Assembly: GCF_016909175.1 (NCBI RefSeq)
Contig: NZ_JAFBFI010000004.1
Coordinates: 1 to 64,000 of the forward strand
Direction: 5' to 3'
DNA length: 64,000 bases
From: Peribacillus deserti
GTDB lineage: Bacteria; Bacillota; Bacilli; Bacillales; DSM-1321
Position 1 is the first letter of the stretch. The number at the start of each line of letters is the position of its first letter. Below are positions 48,343 to 57,299 of this stretch, in pieces. The notes beneath the pieces were generated by a model, which ran no database searches, was not told the origin of the DNA, and was given only the letters and a program-made list of their open reading frames with translations. The translations under genes and the position numbers were made by a program.

Positions 48343-50637
48343 TTATGGCAGCATTTGTGAAAAGGTTCCTTCCCTCTTTGAAAACCTAAAACTAACCGCC
48401 CCAGCTTTGTCGGTACGATAAATAAATACGTTATGGGCTTCTAACACATCCAGCGCTTCTTGATTCGGATGTCCATATCTGTTGCTCCTCCCAGCTGATA
48501 TAATGGCATACTTTGGTTTGATCTGCCCTACAAATAAATCTGAAGTTGAATTTTTGCTTCCATGATGTCCTGCTTTAAGAAAATCTGCTCTTAGAGCCGG
48601 ATATTTTTTAGCTATACGCGCTTCTCCTTCCTCTCCTAAATCCCCCATAAACAGCCACTTTTTGTCCGCTATCTGGGCTAGAAGAACAATAGATGCTTCA
48701 TTAGAATCTTTTGAGGTTTTCTGTGGATTCAATATAACAAACCTTTCTTCACCTGTTGTCCAATAGTGTCCTTGTCTCACCGGGACCACAATGCTATTCT
48801 TTACATTTGTGAAAACCTCCTTCTCAAGATATTCCTTTATAACTGCTTGGCTGATCATAATTTGATCTGCTTCTATATCCTTTAAAACATTGGCTGCCCC
48901 GCCGATGTGATCCATATCCGGATGGGTCAGGATTAATTTATCCAGCCTGGTGATTCCTTTCCCTTTTAAGAAAGGTGTTACTATATCTTCTCCCACTTCA
49001 AACGTACTGCTCTTCATTTCCCACTTTTCCTGATTAAATTCCAGCTGACCTCCAGTATCAATTAAATAAGTTCCCCTTCCAAAGGGAAGCTGTATGAAGA
49101 TTGAATCTCCCTGTCCTACATCCAGAAAAGTTACCTCGCCAAAAGGTGTTATATATTCAGCAAAATATTGATAACAGAGCAGCATGCCTATTAAAAGCCC
49201 CAAAACTTTGGCATTTTTCAGCATCTTAGCTTCCCAATAGTAAAACACCCCCAGTATGAATCCAGTCAGCATAATTAGGACAATAAAAGGCGGTTTTCCA
49301 AACACAATGGAGGAAAAGGGTACTTCTGTGAGCTGATCTAGTATTCCATATAAAAATTGCAGGATTAAATGAAAGAAGTTTATTAAAATTTCTGCAGCAG
49401 GAGCATGAATTATTAGAACACTAAAGGAGAGTATTGCCAGTGGTAAAATGATGAAGCTATACAAAGGAACAAAGACCATATTGACCAATATCCCTGCTGA
49501 AGAAATTTCAAAAAAATGAAATAACATAATTGGAAGTGAACAAATCGTGCAAATAAAGCTTATGAGAAAGGACTGAATCAAATAGTTTGGATAGCGGGAG
49601 ATTATTTGTGAGGAAAACAATAAGGAAGAGGTTACTGTAAAAGAAAGTTGAAAGCCGGGGTCAAACAGGATATAAGGATTTAAGGCAGTATAGCATATAT
49701 TAGCGATACAAATCGTTTGAGCACCTGATATCCTTACATTAAAAATTTGAAGGCAGAGATAAATCACAGCCATGCCGCAGGCTCTAATCACTGGAGGAGA
49801 AAGGCCTGTCAGAACCGCATATAGCGGCAGAATAACCAAGAGAATCCCTTGCATCTTTTTTCGTGTGAAACCGCATCTAATCCCTAATAAGAAGATACCA
49901 CCTGCTAATATGGTAACGTGCAGGCCTGAGATGGAAAGCAGATGCACGATCCCCAGCACCTGGTAGCTGCGTAACATTTCTTCATGGATAAAGCCTGCTT
50001 CTCCAAATAGAAGAGCTGAGGCAATCCCTCTTGATTCTTCTGAAAACTGTTTTTTTATAAGCTTTAACCCTTTATAGCGGATATTTATTAATTTGTAAAT
50101 AAAATTATTTTGATGTTCAATTTTACAGCTTTCAAGCTTCTGCACTTTTAATATCCAATGTATTTTTCTATTATGTAAATATTTTTGGTAATTAAAACTG
50201 TTTGGATTCCTTGATGAATCTGGTTTTTTAAGAATCCCTGTAATGCGGCACTCCATTCCAGCCAGATAATTGTCCTCAAAATGCCGTTTATCTTCTAAGT
50301 CATCAAATTTCTTCTTTAATAGGAGCTTTTCACCGCTGTCTGTTTGTGCTATGGTCTGCATAGAATTCCCATCTACCTCTGGGACATTAGTAAAAACGAT
50401 GTTAAAATGGGGCTGTTCTCGTTTAAGATGAGTAACATTCATGTCTGCTTGAAACACATAAATCATTCCAAATACAGACATCACGCACAGCTGTATAAAA
50501 AGCGATGCTGGACCTTTCATGATGAACAGAAAGCTTAAATAAACAGCTAAAATACATAATGCTTTCCCATTCCATAAAGAAAAAGCCGTTACGGCTGCAG
50601 CAGCTGAAACGGCAGACAAAACAAGATTCACTTTCAT
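48343..50637 (-). CDS. comEC: DNA internalisation competence protein ComEC
   Basis: Channel that carries single-stranded DNA across the membrane during transformation. An N-terminal helix pair and OB-like domain (about 1-210) are followed by the polytopic Competence domain (about 215-490, with LSISGLHVTILAGGIF and LTGLSPPVIRACGMAV). The C-terminal metallo-beta-lactamase-like domain has TFLDVGQGDSIFIQ, LTHPDMDHIGG and KAGHHGSKNSTSD, probably the nuclease that degrades the non-transported strand. The ATG at 50637 follows GGAGGTT. The length is 764, complete. Confidence 0.96.
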   Translation of the reverse strand: MKVNLVLSAVSAAAAVTAFSLWNGKALCILAVYLSFLFIMKGPASLFIQLCVMSVFGMIYVFQADMNVTHLKREQPHFNIVFTNVPEVDGNSMQTIAQTDSGEKLLLKKKFDDLEDKRHFEDNYLAGMECRITGILKKPDSSRNPNSFNYQKYLHNRKIHWILKVQKLESCKIEHQNNFIYKLINIRYKGLKLIKKQFSEESRGIASALLFGEAGFIHEEMLRSYQVLGIVHLLSISGLHVTILAGGIFLLGIRCGFTRKKMQGILLVILPLYAVLTGLSPPVIRACGMAVIYLCLQIFNVRISGAQTICIANICYTALNPYILFDPGFQLSFTVTSSLLFSSQIISRYPNYLIQSFLISFICTICSLPIMLFHFFEISSAGILVNMVFVPLYSFIILPLAILSFSVLIIHAPAAEILINFFHLILQFLYGILDQLTEVPFSSIVFGKPPFIVLIMLTGFILGVFYYWEAKMLKNAKVLGLLIGMLLCYQYFAEYITPFGEVTFLDVGQGDSIFIQLPFGRGTYLIDTGGQLEFNQEKWEMKSSTFEVGEDIVTPFLKGKGITRLDKLILTHPDMDHIGGAANVLKDIEADQIMISQAVIKEYLEKEVFTNVKNSIVVPVRQGHYWTTGEERFVILNPQKTSKDSNEASIVLLAQIADKKWLFMGDLGEEGEARIAKKYPALRADFLKAGHHGSKNSTSDLFVGQIKPKYAIISAGRSNRYGHPNQEALDVLEAHNVFIYRTDKAGAVSFRFSKREGTFSQMLP

Positions 50638-50658
50638 AGGAACCTCCACTGCTCCAAT

Positions 50659-51090
50659 CTATAGATTCGGGTTATTTTCGCTTATAAAATGAACAACATC
50701 AATATCCTTCAGAAAATAACTATTCCATTTATTTGGGTATGAATTTCTGTAAACAATCCTCTTAATACCCGACTGTGCGAGTGTTTTAGAGCACTTCTCG
50801 CAAGATTCGTGTGTAATATATGCTGTTGCTCCTTTTAAGTCATCTCTTTCTGCATGCAGCACCGCATTCTCTTCGGCGTGGACACAGCGTATACAGCGGC
50901 CGTTATCATCTTTTAAACACCCTGCCTCATCACAATGATCATGACCGTGAATGGAACCATTATATCCAGTCGATATTATATGCCTGTCCTTAACAATAAC
51001 GCAGCCTACCCTTAGACGCTGGCATGTTGATCGTGATGACACCACTTCGGCAATATCTAAAAAGTATTCATCCCAGCTTTTCCTATCCAT
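50659..51090 (-). CDS. comEB: ComEB-like dCMP/cytidylate deaminase
   Basis: Zinc-dependent deaminase-fold protein of the late competence operon; in B. subtilis not required for transformation, and related to dCMP deaminase. The zinc motif is H71-A-E73 (VHAEENA) with C97-x2-C100. The residue before C97 is serine (THESCEKC) where most family members have proline. The length is 143, shorter than the roughly 189-residue B. subtilis protein, missing the C-terminal extension. A cysteine-rich CDEAGCLK segment is conserved. GGGAGGA precedes ATG 51090. It lies between comEA and comEC. Confidence 0.9.
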   Translation of the reverse strand: MDRKSWDEYFLDIAEVVSSRSTCQRLRVGCVIVKDRHIISTGYNGSIHGHDHCDEAGCLKDDNGRCIRCVHAEENAVLHAERDDLKGATAYITHESCEKCSKTLAQSGIKRIVYRNSYPNKWNSYFLKDIDVVHFISENNPNL

Positions 51091-51160
51091 AATAAATCCT
51101 CCCGGCAATAAAAGTCTTCTCTAGAGTTAGTTTACCTTTTCTCGTCCGTTTTGTGCTAAT

Positions 51161-51799
51161 TTATTGTACAAGCACTCTGTCCTTAATTTTCTCAAACGTC
51201 TTGTCTCCGATTCCGCTGATATTTTTTAGCTCATCAGCATTTTTAAATCCTCCGTTCTGCTCTCGATATTCCAGTATCGCTGCTGCTTTAGAAGGGCCAA
51301 TCCCAGTTAGAGTCTGCAGATCTTCCTCTGTAGCAGTGTTGATATTTACCTTTGAACCAGCTGACTCTGAGCTTGTTTCTGGAGGCATAGTCCGAGCTGG
51401 AGCAACTCCCTGTTCACCTTCAGCCGGTACATAAATGACCATCTGGTCCGTTACTGTCTGGGCCAGGTTTACCTTATCCTTGTCAGCTTCATCTTTAAAA
51501 CTCCCCGCCTTATTGATCAAATCTAAAACTCTCTGTCCGGGAGCCGCTTTATAAACACCCGGCTTTTTTACAGCCCCTTTAATATCAACGAAGATATCCG
51601 CTGGAGGCAGAGAAGCCTTTTCTGCTTGATCCGAAGAAACTTCGGCATCAGCTTTTTTCTCTTCAAGACCTTCAATGATAACTGGCTTTGGTTCCGATTC
51701 CTTATCGAAATTGAAACTTAATAAGAGTATTAGTACAGATACAATGAAAACTCCGCAAACAATTGCTAACGCTCGTTTATTAGCCAGTAGTTTCTCCAT
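51161..51799 (-). CDS. comEA: competence DNA receptor ComEA
   Basis: Membrane-anchored double-stranded DNA receptor for transformation. One N-terminal helix (about residues 11-28) is followed by a flexible acidic linker, an SLBB-like domain (IFVDIKGAVKKPGVYKAAPGQRVLDL) and two C-terminal helix-hairpin-helix motifs (INTATEEDLQTLTGIGPSKA; LKNISGIGDKTFEKI) that bind DNA. The length of 212 is normal. It is first in comEA-comEB-comEC and divergent from comER; I could not find a clean ComK box in the 90-bp gap. Confidence 0.95.
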   Translation of the reverse strand: MEKLLANKRALAIVCGVFIVSVLILLLSFNFDKESEPKPVIIEGLEEKKADAEVSSDQAEKASLPPADIFVDIKGAVKKPGVYKAAPGQRVLDLINKAGSFKDEADKDKVNLAQTVTDQMVIYVPAEGEQGVAPARTMPPETSSESAGSKVNINTATEEDLQTLTGIGPSKAAAILEYREQNGGFKNADELKNISGIGDKTFEKIKDRVLVQ

Positions 51800-51892
51800 T
51801 TAGATAAAGCCTCCTATTTTTTGTGTCATATACAAAATGCCAAAATCATAAACTTTTATGAAATGCTATGTCCAGGAAGGGTGATAAAAAGG

Positions 51893-52726
51893 ATGAAAAT
51901 TGGAATGATTGGGACAGGGAATATGGGAACTATTCTAATCGAGGCTTTACTGGATGCTAGAGTGGTTTCTCCCGAACAGTTTACGATTACAAACCGTTCC
52001 CTAGCGAAAGCGAACTTAATTAAGGTACGATATCCTGACGTTCAAATAGTCGCTTCTGCCGAAAGTGTAGCTGCAAATGCCGATCTAATTTTTGTATGTG
52101 TAAAGCCTTTAGACATTTACAATGTACTTCAAAGGATTAAACCAGTATTGAATAGAAATCAATGTCTGATTTCTATTACCAGCCCCATTTCAGTTGACCA
52201 GCTTGAGTCTTTAATTGATTGTTCCTGCGGCAGGATGATACCCAGCATTACCAATCGGGCGCTATCAGGGGTTTCTCTTTTAAGCTTCGGAAAAATGTGT
52301 ACAGCTGAATGGGAGGAAAAGGTAAACAGTCTGGCTGGCAGTATATCAAGACCACTTGCGATCTCCAATGAAATAACAAGAGTGTCCTCCGATATAGTAA
52401 GCTGCGGTCCTGCATTTTTCAGCTATCTTGCAAGAAGGTTTATAGAAGGGGCTTGCAAAACAACCTCAATTGATGAAAAAACAGCAACAGTATTAACGGA
52501 AAATATGCTGATCGGACTTGGAGATTTGTTAAAAAAGGGGTTTTATACTCTGCCGGCCCTGGAAGAAAAGGTATGTGTTAAGGGCGGAATAACCGGGGAA
52601 GGTATACAAGTTTTAGAAAATGAATTGGGGGAAGTGTTTGAGCATTTGTTTGAAGCAACTCACAGAAAATTTAAACACGAGCTGGAAAAAACTGAGGAGC
52701 AGTATGAGGTTCCTTATTTAAACTAA
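51893..52726 (+). CDS. comER: ComER, pyrroline-5-carboxylate reductase-like protein
   Basis: Member of the P5CR family found opposite the comE operon; in Bacillus it affects sporulation and biofilm entry rather than proline synthesis. The N-terminal Rossmann motif is IGMIGTGNMG (3-12), followed by VCVKPLDIYNV. The C-terminal dimerisation domain resembles ProC (SCGPAFFSYLARRFIEGA) but is partly diverged. The ATG at 51893 follows AAGGGTGAT. The length of 277 is close to B. subtilis ComER. Plus strand, divergent from comEA. Confidence 0.93.
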   Translation: MKIGMIGTGNMGTILIEALLDARVVSPEQFTITNRSLAKANLIKVRYPDVQIVASAESVAANADLIFVCVKPLDIYNVLQRIKPVLNRNQCLISITSPISVDQLESLIDCSCGRMIPSITNRALSGVSLLSFGKMCTAEWEEKVNSLAGSISRPLAISNEITRVSSDIVSCGPAFFSYLARRFIEGACKTTSIDEKTATVLTENMLIGLGDLLKKGFYTLPALEEKVCVKGGITGEGIQVLENELGEVFEHLFEATHRKFKHELEKTEEQYEVPYLN

Positions 52727-52762
52727 ATTCTACATTCACTATGTAATATCCTTCTTTATATT

Positions 52763-52801
52763 AAAAAAGGCTTTCCTTAAGGTTAAGGAGAGCCTTTCTT
52801 T
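52763..52801. terminator. bidirectional terminator between comER and yqeM
   Basis: AAAGGCTTTCCTTAA pairs with TTAAGGAGAGCCTTT (two central mismatches) around GG. T-rich sequence follows on the plus strand and TTTAATATAAAG on the minus strand. Convergent genes flank it. Confidence 0.8.
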
Positions 52802-52803
52802 TG

Positions 52804-53553
52804 TTATTTTTTTCGAGCGATAAATAATAGCCTCTCAGCTTCTGATTCATCGTCGTTGTTTTCTTCTAAATCAGTGATAACATCGAGAAGTTCAAATCCA
52901 GATTCCTCAAGCCACTTATGATAGGTCTCTTGAGTAAATGTCCTTTGAAAATGCACCTCTTCAAAGCGGTCATATTTACCGGAGGCAGAGTCTAAAACAA
53001 AAAAACTTAGCTCATGCTCAACACTTAGAGGTTCAGCTGCCGGAAAGCTGTTCCATATATATGAAATTTCCTCGTCATCATGAGCAAAGGTTGCATTATT
53101 AAAGATCTGTTCCATTTTGAAAACAGAATGGACGTCGAACATAAATAGACCATTTCTTTCAAGATGCTTGGAAACCGAATGAAAGGCAGCTTTAACATCT
53201 TCCGGCGACTTCAGATAGTTGAGTGAATCACAGAAAATGGTAACAGCATCAAATGTACCTAGCCCACTAAGATCTGTCATATTCTGCTGAAAAAAAGGAA
53301 CTGCCAGACCCTCACCAGCTGTTTTCGCTTGGGCCACAGACAGCATTTCCTCCGATAAATCTACTCCGGTCACCTGAAGTCCTTCCCTTGCTAAGCGTAC
53401 AGAAATTTCGCCAGTTCCGCACGCTAAATCGAGAACCTTTTTTCCGCCTGACGAATATTTATCCATCTGTTTTTTAAACAGATCCACCCATTTAGCGTAC
53501 GGCACATCCTTCATCAATTCATCGTATAGGTAGGCAAATTGCCCATAGCTCAT
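52804..53553 (-). CDS. yqeM: class I SAM-dependent methyltransferase YqeM
   Basis: Predicted methyltransferase of unknown substrate. Motif I VLDLACGTGEISVRLA is near residues 40-55 and VDLSEEML follows; a DUF4942-like insertion is not seen. The length is 249. It overlaps rsfS by four bases (ATGA), so translation is coupled. It is the last gene of the yqeG-to-yqeM operon. In B. subtilis the same gene lies there; a role in ribosome or tRNA modification is guessed from neighbours only. Confidence 0.92.
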   Translation of the reverse strand: MSYGQFAYLYDELMKDVPYAKWVDLFKKQMDKYSSGGKKVLDLACGTGEISVRLAREGLQVTGVDLSEEMLSVAQAKTAGEGLAVPFFQQNMTDLSGLGTFDAVTIFCDSLNYLKSPEDVKAAFHSVSKHLERNGLFMFDVHSVFKMEQIFNNATFAHDDEEISYIWNSFPAAEPLSVEHELSFFVLDSASGKYDRFEEVHFQRTFTQETYHKWLEESGFELLDVITDLEENNDDESEAERLLFIARKK

Positions 53554-53909
53554 TGAGGAGAAAGCTCACTCTCAATATTTTCTCTTGGAGCATCTCCCCA
53601 TAGCCGCTCAAGGTTATAGTAGCCTCTTTCATCCCGGTGAAACACATGTGCTATTACATCTCCAAGATCGACTAAAATCCACTTTGCTTCATCAAAGCCT
53701 TCCATTCTCTTTACAGTGTAGCCATTTTCTTCTGCTTTCTCACGCATTTCTCTTGCAATAGCCTGTACTTGTTTGTCAGAACCGCCGTGGCAGATCAAGA
53801 AATAATCTGCTACTAGAGAGATGCCTTTCATGTTGAGCACCAAAATATCCTCTGCTCGTTTATCGTCTGCTGCTCTAGCTGCTGTAATGAGAAGCTCTCG
53901 TTCATTCAT
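53550..53909 (-). CDS. rsfS: ribosomal silencing factor RsfS
   Basis: Binds uL14 on the 50S subunit and blocks subunit joining when nutrients are scarce. The 119-residue protein contains DILVLNMKGISLVADYFLIC and the motif KWILVDLGDVIAHVFHRDERGYYNLERLWGD in outline (DLGDVIAHVF; YYNLERLWGD). It overlaps its neighbours at both ends: yqeK by one base (TAATG) and yqeM by four. Fits an operon rich in ribosome-biogenesis genes. Confidence 0.96.
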   Translation of the reverse strand: MNERELLITAARAADDKRAEDILVLNMKGISLVADYFLICHGGSDKQVQAIAREMREKAEENGYTVKRMEGFDEAKWILVDLGDVIAHVFHRDERGYYNLERLWGDAPRENIESELSPQ

Positions 53910-54481
53910 TAAGCTGACTCCTCCTTGTTCATAATTAAATAGTTGTATGCTTTAAAAGTAGCTGGGTAAATAGATTGATTTCTATTCATTAAAAAGATTA
54001 TCGTGTTCCGCATCGCTTCCGTTAATGCACTGTCCAGCTGTTCTGACGCGGTCTTCCGCACCTCATCCACTCCTGGAAAACTTCTGCCCGGTTCTATATA
54101 ATCGGCAAGGTAAATGACCTTTTCCAGCAGTGACATGTTTTCTCTGCCGGATGTATGATATCTGATAGCATTAAGTATCTCGATGTCTTTTATTCCTGCT
54201 TCTTTTTCCACTAAATAGGCTCCAACAGGCGCATGCCATAGTTCCATATTATAGTCCAGCAAATCCAAAGGCATGCCTTCCGCAGCAATAATCTGTTTCA
54301 TTTCATCTTTCGGACGGAATTTGGCGTAGTCATGGAAAATTGCAGCGAATTCGGCTTTATCCCTGTCAGCTCCATATTTATCTGCAAGCCAGATTGCTGA
54401 TTCTACAACTCCAAGGGTATGCTTATACCGCTGTTCAGTAATCTGCTTTTTAACCAGCTCCAGTGCTCGGTCACGATTCAT
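53909..54481 (-). CDS. yqeK: HD-domain Ap4A hydrolase YqeK
   Basis: Symmetric diadenosine tetraphosphate hydrolase that yields two ADP; the YqeK family protects cells from Ap4A build-up under stress. HD-domain residues are visible in YKHTLGV (first His), AAIFHDYAK (HD), LWHAPVGAYL and RYHTSGRENMS. The length is 190. It overlaps nadD by 11 bp. The nadD-yqeK pairing is widespread in Firmicutes and suggests linkage of NAD synthesis and nucleotide surveillance. Confidence 0.94.
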   Translation of the reverse strand: MNRDRALELVKKQITEQRYKHTLGVVESAIWLADKYGADRDKAEFAAIFHDYAKFRPKDEMKQIIAAEGMPLDLLDYNMELWHAPVGAYLVEKEAGIKDIEILNAIRYHTSGRENMSLLEKVIYLADYIEPGRSFPGVDEVRKTASEQLDSALTEAMRNTIIFLMNRNQSIYPATFKAYNYLIMNKEESA

Positions 54482-55040
54482 ATAATCTGTTCACCTCGAT
54501 ATACTTCTGCACTTCTTCATGGACCAAATATTTGATCGACTTGCCCTCTTTCACCCTTTTTCTGATAAGGGATGAAGAAAGATCTATCTGAGGTATATCT
54601 ACCATGATAACAGGAAACGAGGTTTCCTCTTTGTAGGTAGGCCGCTGCACTCCTACAAACTGGACCATTTCCATCAATTCGTCTACCTTATACCATTTAG
54701 GTAAATACTCTATCATATCTGCGCCAATAATAAAATAGAACTTCGTATCAGGCTCCTGTTCCTGCAGCGCTTTAATTGTATCATAGGTGTATGAAGCTCC
54801 ATCCCTGCCAAGCTCAATCGTTTCAGCTGTCAGTTTTGGATTGGAGTTTACAGAAATCCGGACCATTTGAAGCCGGTCATGTGATGTGACCTTCTCATTT
54901 TTCTTTTTATGCGGCGGGGTATGGTTCGGCATAAACCTGACCTCATCCAGGCTTAAGGCTTCTAATACTTCATTGGCCACAATTAGATGGCCTATGTGCG
55001 GCGGATCGAATGTACCGCCGAGAATTCCTGCTCTTTTCAT
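54471..55040 (-). CDS. nadD: nicotinate-nucleotide adenylyltransferase
   Basis: Adenylates nicotinate mononucleotide to deamido-NAD. The nucleotidyltransferase motif is GILGGTFDPPHIGHL (4-18), with a C-terminal SSSLIRKRVKEGKS phosphate-binding motif. The ATG at 55040 gives 189 residues, equal to B. subtilis NadD. There is no clear ribosome binding site; the start is only four bases after the yhbY stop (TTAATCTTATG), so initiation probably relies on coupling with yhbY translation. A longer frame extends 47 codons into yhbY and is rejected. Confidence 0.95.
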   Translation of the reverse strand: MKRAGILGGTFDPPHIGHLIVANEVLEALSLDEVRFMPNHTPPHKKKNEKVTSHDRLQMVRISVNSNPKLTAETIELGRDGASYTYDTIKALQEQEPDTKFYFIIGADMIEYLPKWYKVDELMEMVQFVGVQRPTYKEETSFPVIMVDIPQIDLSSSLIRKRVKEGKSIKYLVHEEVQKYIEVNRLYES

Positions 55041-55044
55041 AAGA

Positions 55045-55338
55045 TTAAGACGGCAGCTGCAGTTGTTTGTTTTCTCTTGATTCTTTATAAAGCACAATGG
55101 TATTGCCAATGATTTGAACCAGTTCCGAACCCGTTCCCGCAGTAAATGCTTCTGCTGCCGTTTCCTTATCTTCTTCACTATTTTGCAGAATGCTTATTTT
55201 AATAAGCTCCCTGGCCTCTAGCGCTTCACCTATTTGTTTAATCATATTTTCATTAACTCCGCCTTTCCCTACTTGGAAAATCGGGTTAAGATGATGTGCT
55301 TTAGAACGTAAAAATCTTTTTTGCTTTCCTGTGAGCAT
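55045..55338 (-). CDS. yhbY: CRM-domain RNA-binding protein YhbY (YqeI)
   Basis: Small RNA-binding protein that associates with pre-50S ribosomes. The CRM/YhbY core is visible: LTGKQKRFLRSKAHHLNPIFQVGKGG in outline (GKQKRFLRS; PIFQVGKGGVN) and the IGNTIVLYKES end. The length is 97. It lies two bases after aroE and four before nadD in the operon. Confidence 0.95.
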   Translation of the reverse strand: MLTGKQKRFLRSKAHHLNPIFQVGKGGVNENMIKQIGEALEARELIKISILQNSEEDKETAAEAFTAGTGSELVQIIGNTIVLYKESRENKQLQLPS

Positions 55339-55340
55339 AG

Positions 55341-56177
55341 TTATCCTCCTAGCTTAGTTACCACAATATTTCTCATCATTTCTGTATCAGGAGTTCGTCC
55401 TGTCCATATTTCAAAGGCAAGGGCCGCCTGATAAACAAACATATCAATCCCATTATGTGTCATCGCACCTTTTTCTTTTGCCTGTTTCAAGAATTCTGTT
55501 TCGAGAGGATTGTATATGATATCACTTACAAGAGCCGATGATTGTAAACTGCCCCTTATTTCAAAAGGCAGACCGCTGATATTAGGGCTCATTCCAGCTG
55601 ATGTGGTTTGAACAATCAAGTCATATTCCGCTATTTTTTTTAGGGCCTCTTCAAAGCTCAAGGCTTCTGAAGCTACCTGATAAGGACATTGTTTTATTAG
55701 AGACTTGGCATTTTCTAGAGTTCGGTTGCAGATATCTATCTGCGTGACGCCTTCCTTCACAAGGGAAAAATAAATTCCTCTTGCGGCCCCTCCAGCTCCA
55801 ATAATGAGAGTTCTTTTGTTTGTTAATGGTGTTCCTAATTTTTCATATATGCCTCGAACAAACCCAGGTCCATCGGTATTATAGCCGATTAGACGCCCAT
55901 TCCTGTTCACAACCGTATTAACAGCACCTATAGCTATTGCTAATTCATCGATTTCATCCAGGAAAGGCATAATCTTTGTTTTATGGGGGACTGTCACATT
56001 AAAACCGGATATTTTCAGGGCTCTGGCACCGTTTACGGCATCCTCCAATTTTGCGGGGATAACGTGAAAAAGATGGTAGTCTGCATTAATGTTCATCCGC
56101 TTAAACGCATCATTATGAATATCCGGGCTCATTGAATGCCTGATTGGGTCCCCCATTACCCCGTAAAGTTCCCTCAC
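55341..56177 (-). CDS. aroE: shikimate dehydrogenase
   Basis: NADP-dependent reduction of 3-dehydroshikimate in aromatic amino-acid synthesis. Shikimate-binding HSMSPDIHN near residues 14-22, catalytic lysine in NVTVPHK, GYNTDGPGF, and the cofactor loop IGAGGAARGI are all present. I choose GTG 56177 because AAAGTGGTGA, nearly the full anti-ribosome sequence, stands five bases upstream; two earlier GTG codons fall inside it. This gives 278 residues. It sits 13 bp after yqeH. Confidence 0.95.
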   Translation of the reverse strand: MRELYGVMGDPIRHSMSPDIHNDAFKRMNINADYHLFHVIPAKLEDAVNGARALKISGFNVTVPHKTKIMPFLDEIDELAIAIGAVNTVVNRNGRLIGYNTDGPGFVRGIYEKLGTPLTNKRTLIIGAGGAARGIYFSLVKEGVTQIDICNRTLENAKSLIKQCPYQVASEALSFEEALKKIAEYDLIVQTTSAGMSPNISGLPFEIRGSLQSSALVSDIIYNPLETEFLKQAKEKGAMTHNGIDMFVYQAALAFEIWTGRTPDTEMMRNIVVTKLGG

Positions 56178-56190
56178 TTGCTTCACCACT

Positions 56191-57297
56191 TTATATTAAA
56201 GATTTCCGCAGGATTACATTAACACCCTTTGGTACATGCGCAACAATCTTAGCGCCTGGTTCATTGACAGTAACCCAGCCTAATCCTGAAAAAACTACAT
56301 CCGTTTTCGCTTCCTTAATAGAAAATTCGTGTGGTACAAGCTCTGGGAATTCATCCATCTGATCTTTTCTCGGAGGAGTAAGCAGTTCACCGGCATGATT
56401 CTTGTATAGATCATCTGCCTTCACAAGCTTCGTCCTATGGATATCTAATTCATTAGATAAATAACAGGTAAAAGCTCTTCTGCCTCCGCTTAGATAATCA
56501 AATCTGGCTAAACCGCCAAAAAACAGTGTCTGCTCTTCATTTAATTGGTACACCCGCGATTTAATTTCTTTCTTTGGCGTTATATATTTAAGATCTCTTT
56601 TATCAATATGATGAGCCATTTGATGATGGTTTATGATTCCTGGAGTGTCTGTCAGGTTCTTCCCATCGTCAAGCGGAATTTCAATGATATCCAGTGTTGT
56701 CCCAGGAAAATGTGAGGTAGTAATAATATCCTCTTCACCCGTCACTTCTTTAATCATCCTATTAATAAAGGTGGATTTCCCTACATTTGTACATCCAACC
56801 ACAAACACATCTTTTCCATTCCGGTAATGTTCGATGGCTGCAGCTGCTTCTTTCATATTGTGCCCTTTAGACGCACTGACTAATAAAACGTCAATGGGCT
56901 TTAATCCAAGCTCCTTTGAGGATGCCTGCAGCCAATTGATTAATTTATTGTGCTTAACAGATTTAGGAAGCAGATCAAATTTATTGGCGATCAGCAGGAC
57001 ATCGTTACCGCCTGCAAAACGCTGCAGGCCAGGCAGCCAGCTGCCATTAAAGTCGAAAATATCAACAATTTTTACGATAAGAGCATCTTTGCTTCCTACA
57101 CCGTTTAAAATCTTAAGGAAATCATCATCCGTTAAAGATACATCCTGCACTTCATTATAGTGTTTTAATTTGAAGCAGCGCTGGCAGATCACGGCATCTT
57201 TTTCTAATGCGGATGCCGGCGCATACCCGAGTCCTTTTGGATCCTCTGTCTGCACTTTGATACCACAGCCGATACATACTATGTTTGTTTCGCTCAA
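56191..57297 (-). CDS. yqeH: circularly permuted ribosome-assembly GTPase YqeH
   Basis: GTPase required for 30S maturation. A zinc finger (CIGCGIKVQ and CQRCFKLKH) precedes the permuted G domain in the order G4 NKFDLL, G5 SASKG, G1 GCTNVGKST, G3 DTPGI. The C-terminal domain follows. The start is TTG 57297, seven bases after GGAGG; the upstream codons lie in that site. This gives 368 residues. It is two bases after yqeG, so the two are tightly coupled. Confidence 0.95.
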   Translation of the reverse strand: MSETNIVCIGCGIKVQTEDPKGLGYAPASALEKDAVICQRCFKLKHYNEVQDVSLTDDDFLKILNGVGSKDALIVKIVDIFDFNGSWLPGLQRFAGGNDVLLIANKFDLLPKSVKHNKLINWLQASSKELGLKPIDVLLVSASKGHNMKEAAAAIEHYRNGKDVFVVGCTNVGKSTFINRMIKEVTGEEDIITTSHFPGTTLDIIEIPLDDGKNLTDTPGIINHHQMAHHIDKRDLKYITPKKEIKSRVYQLNEEQTLFFGGLARFDYLSGGRRAFTCYLSNELDIHRTKLVKADDLYKNHAGELLTPPRKDQMDEFPELVPHEFSIKEAKTDVVFSGLGWVTVNEPGAKIVAHVPKGVNVILRKSLI

Positions 57298-57299
57298 TT

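Noticed and set aside
51800-51892. ComK box upstream of comEA
   Set aside because: A-runs and T-runs are present but not with AAAA-N5-TTTT spacing in a proper pair, so I do not call a site.
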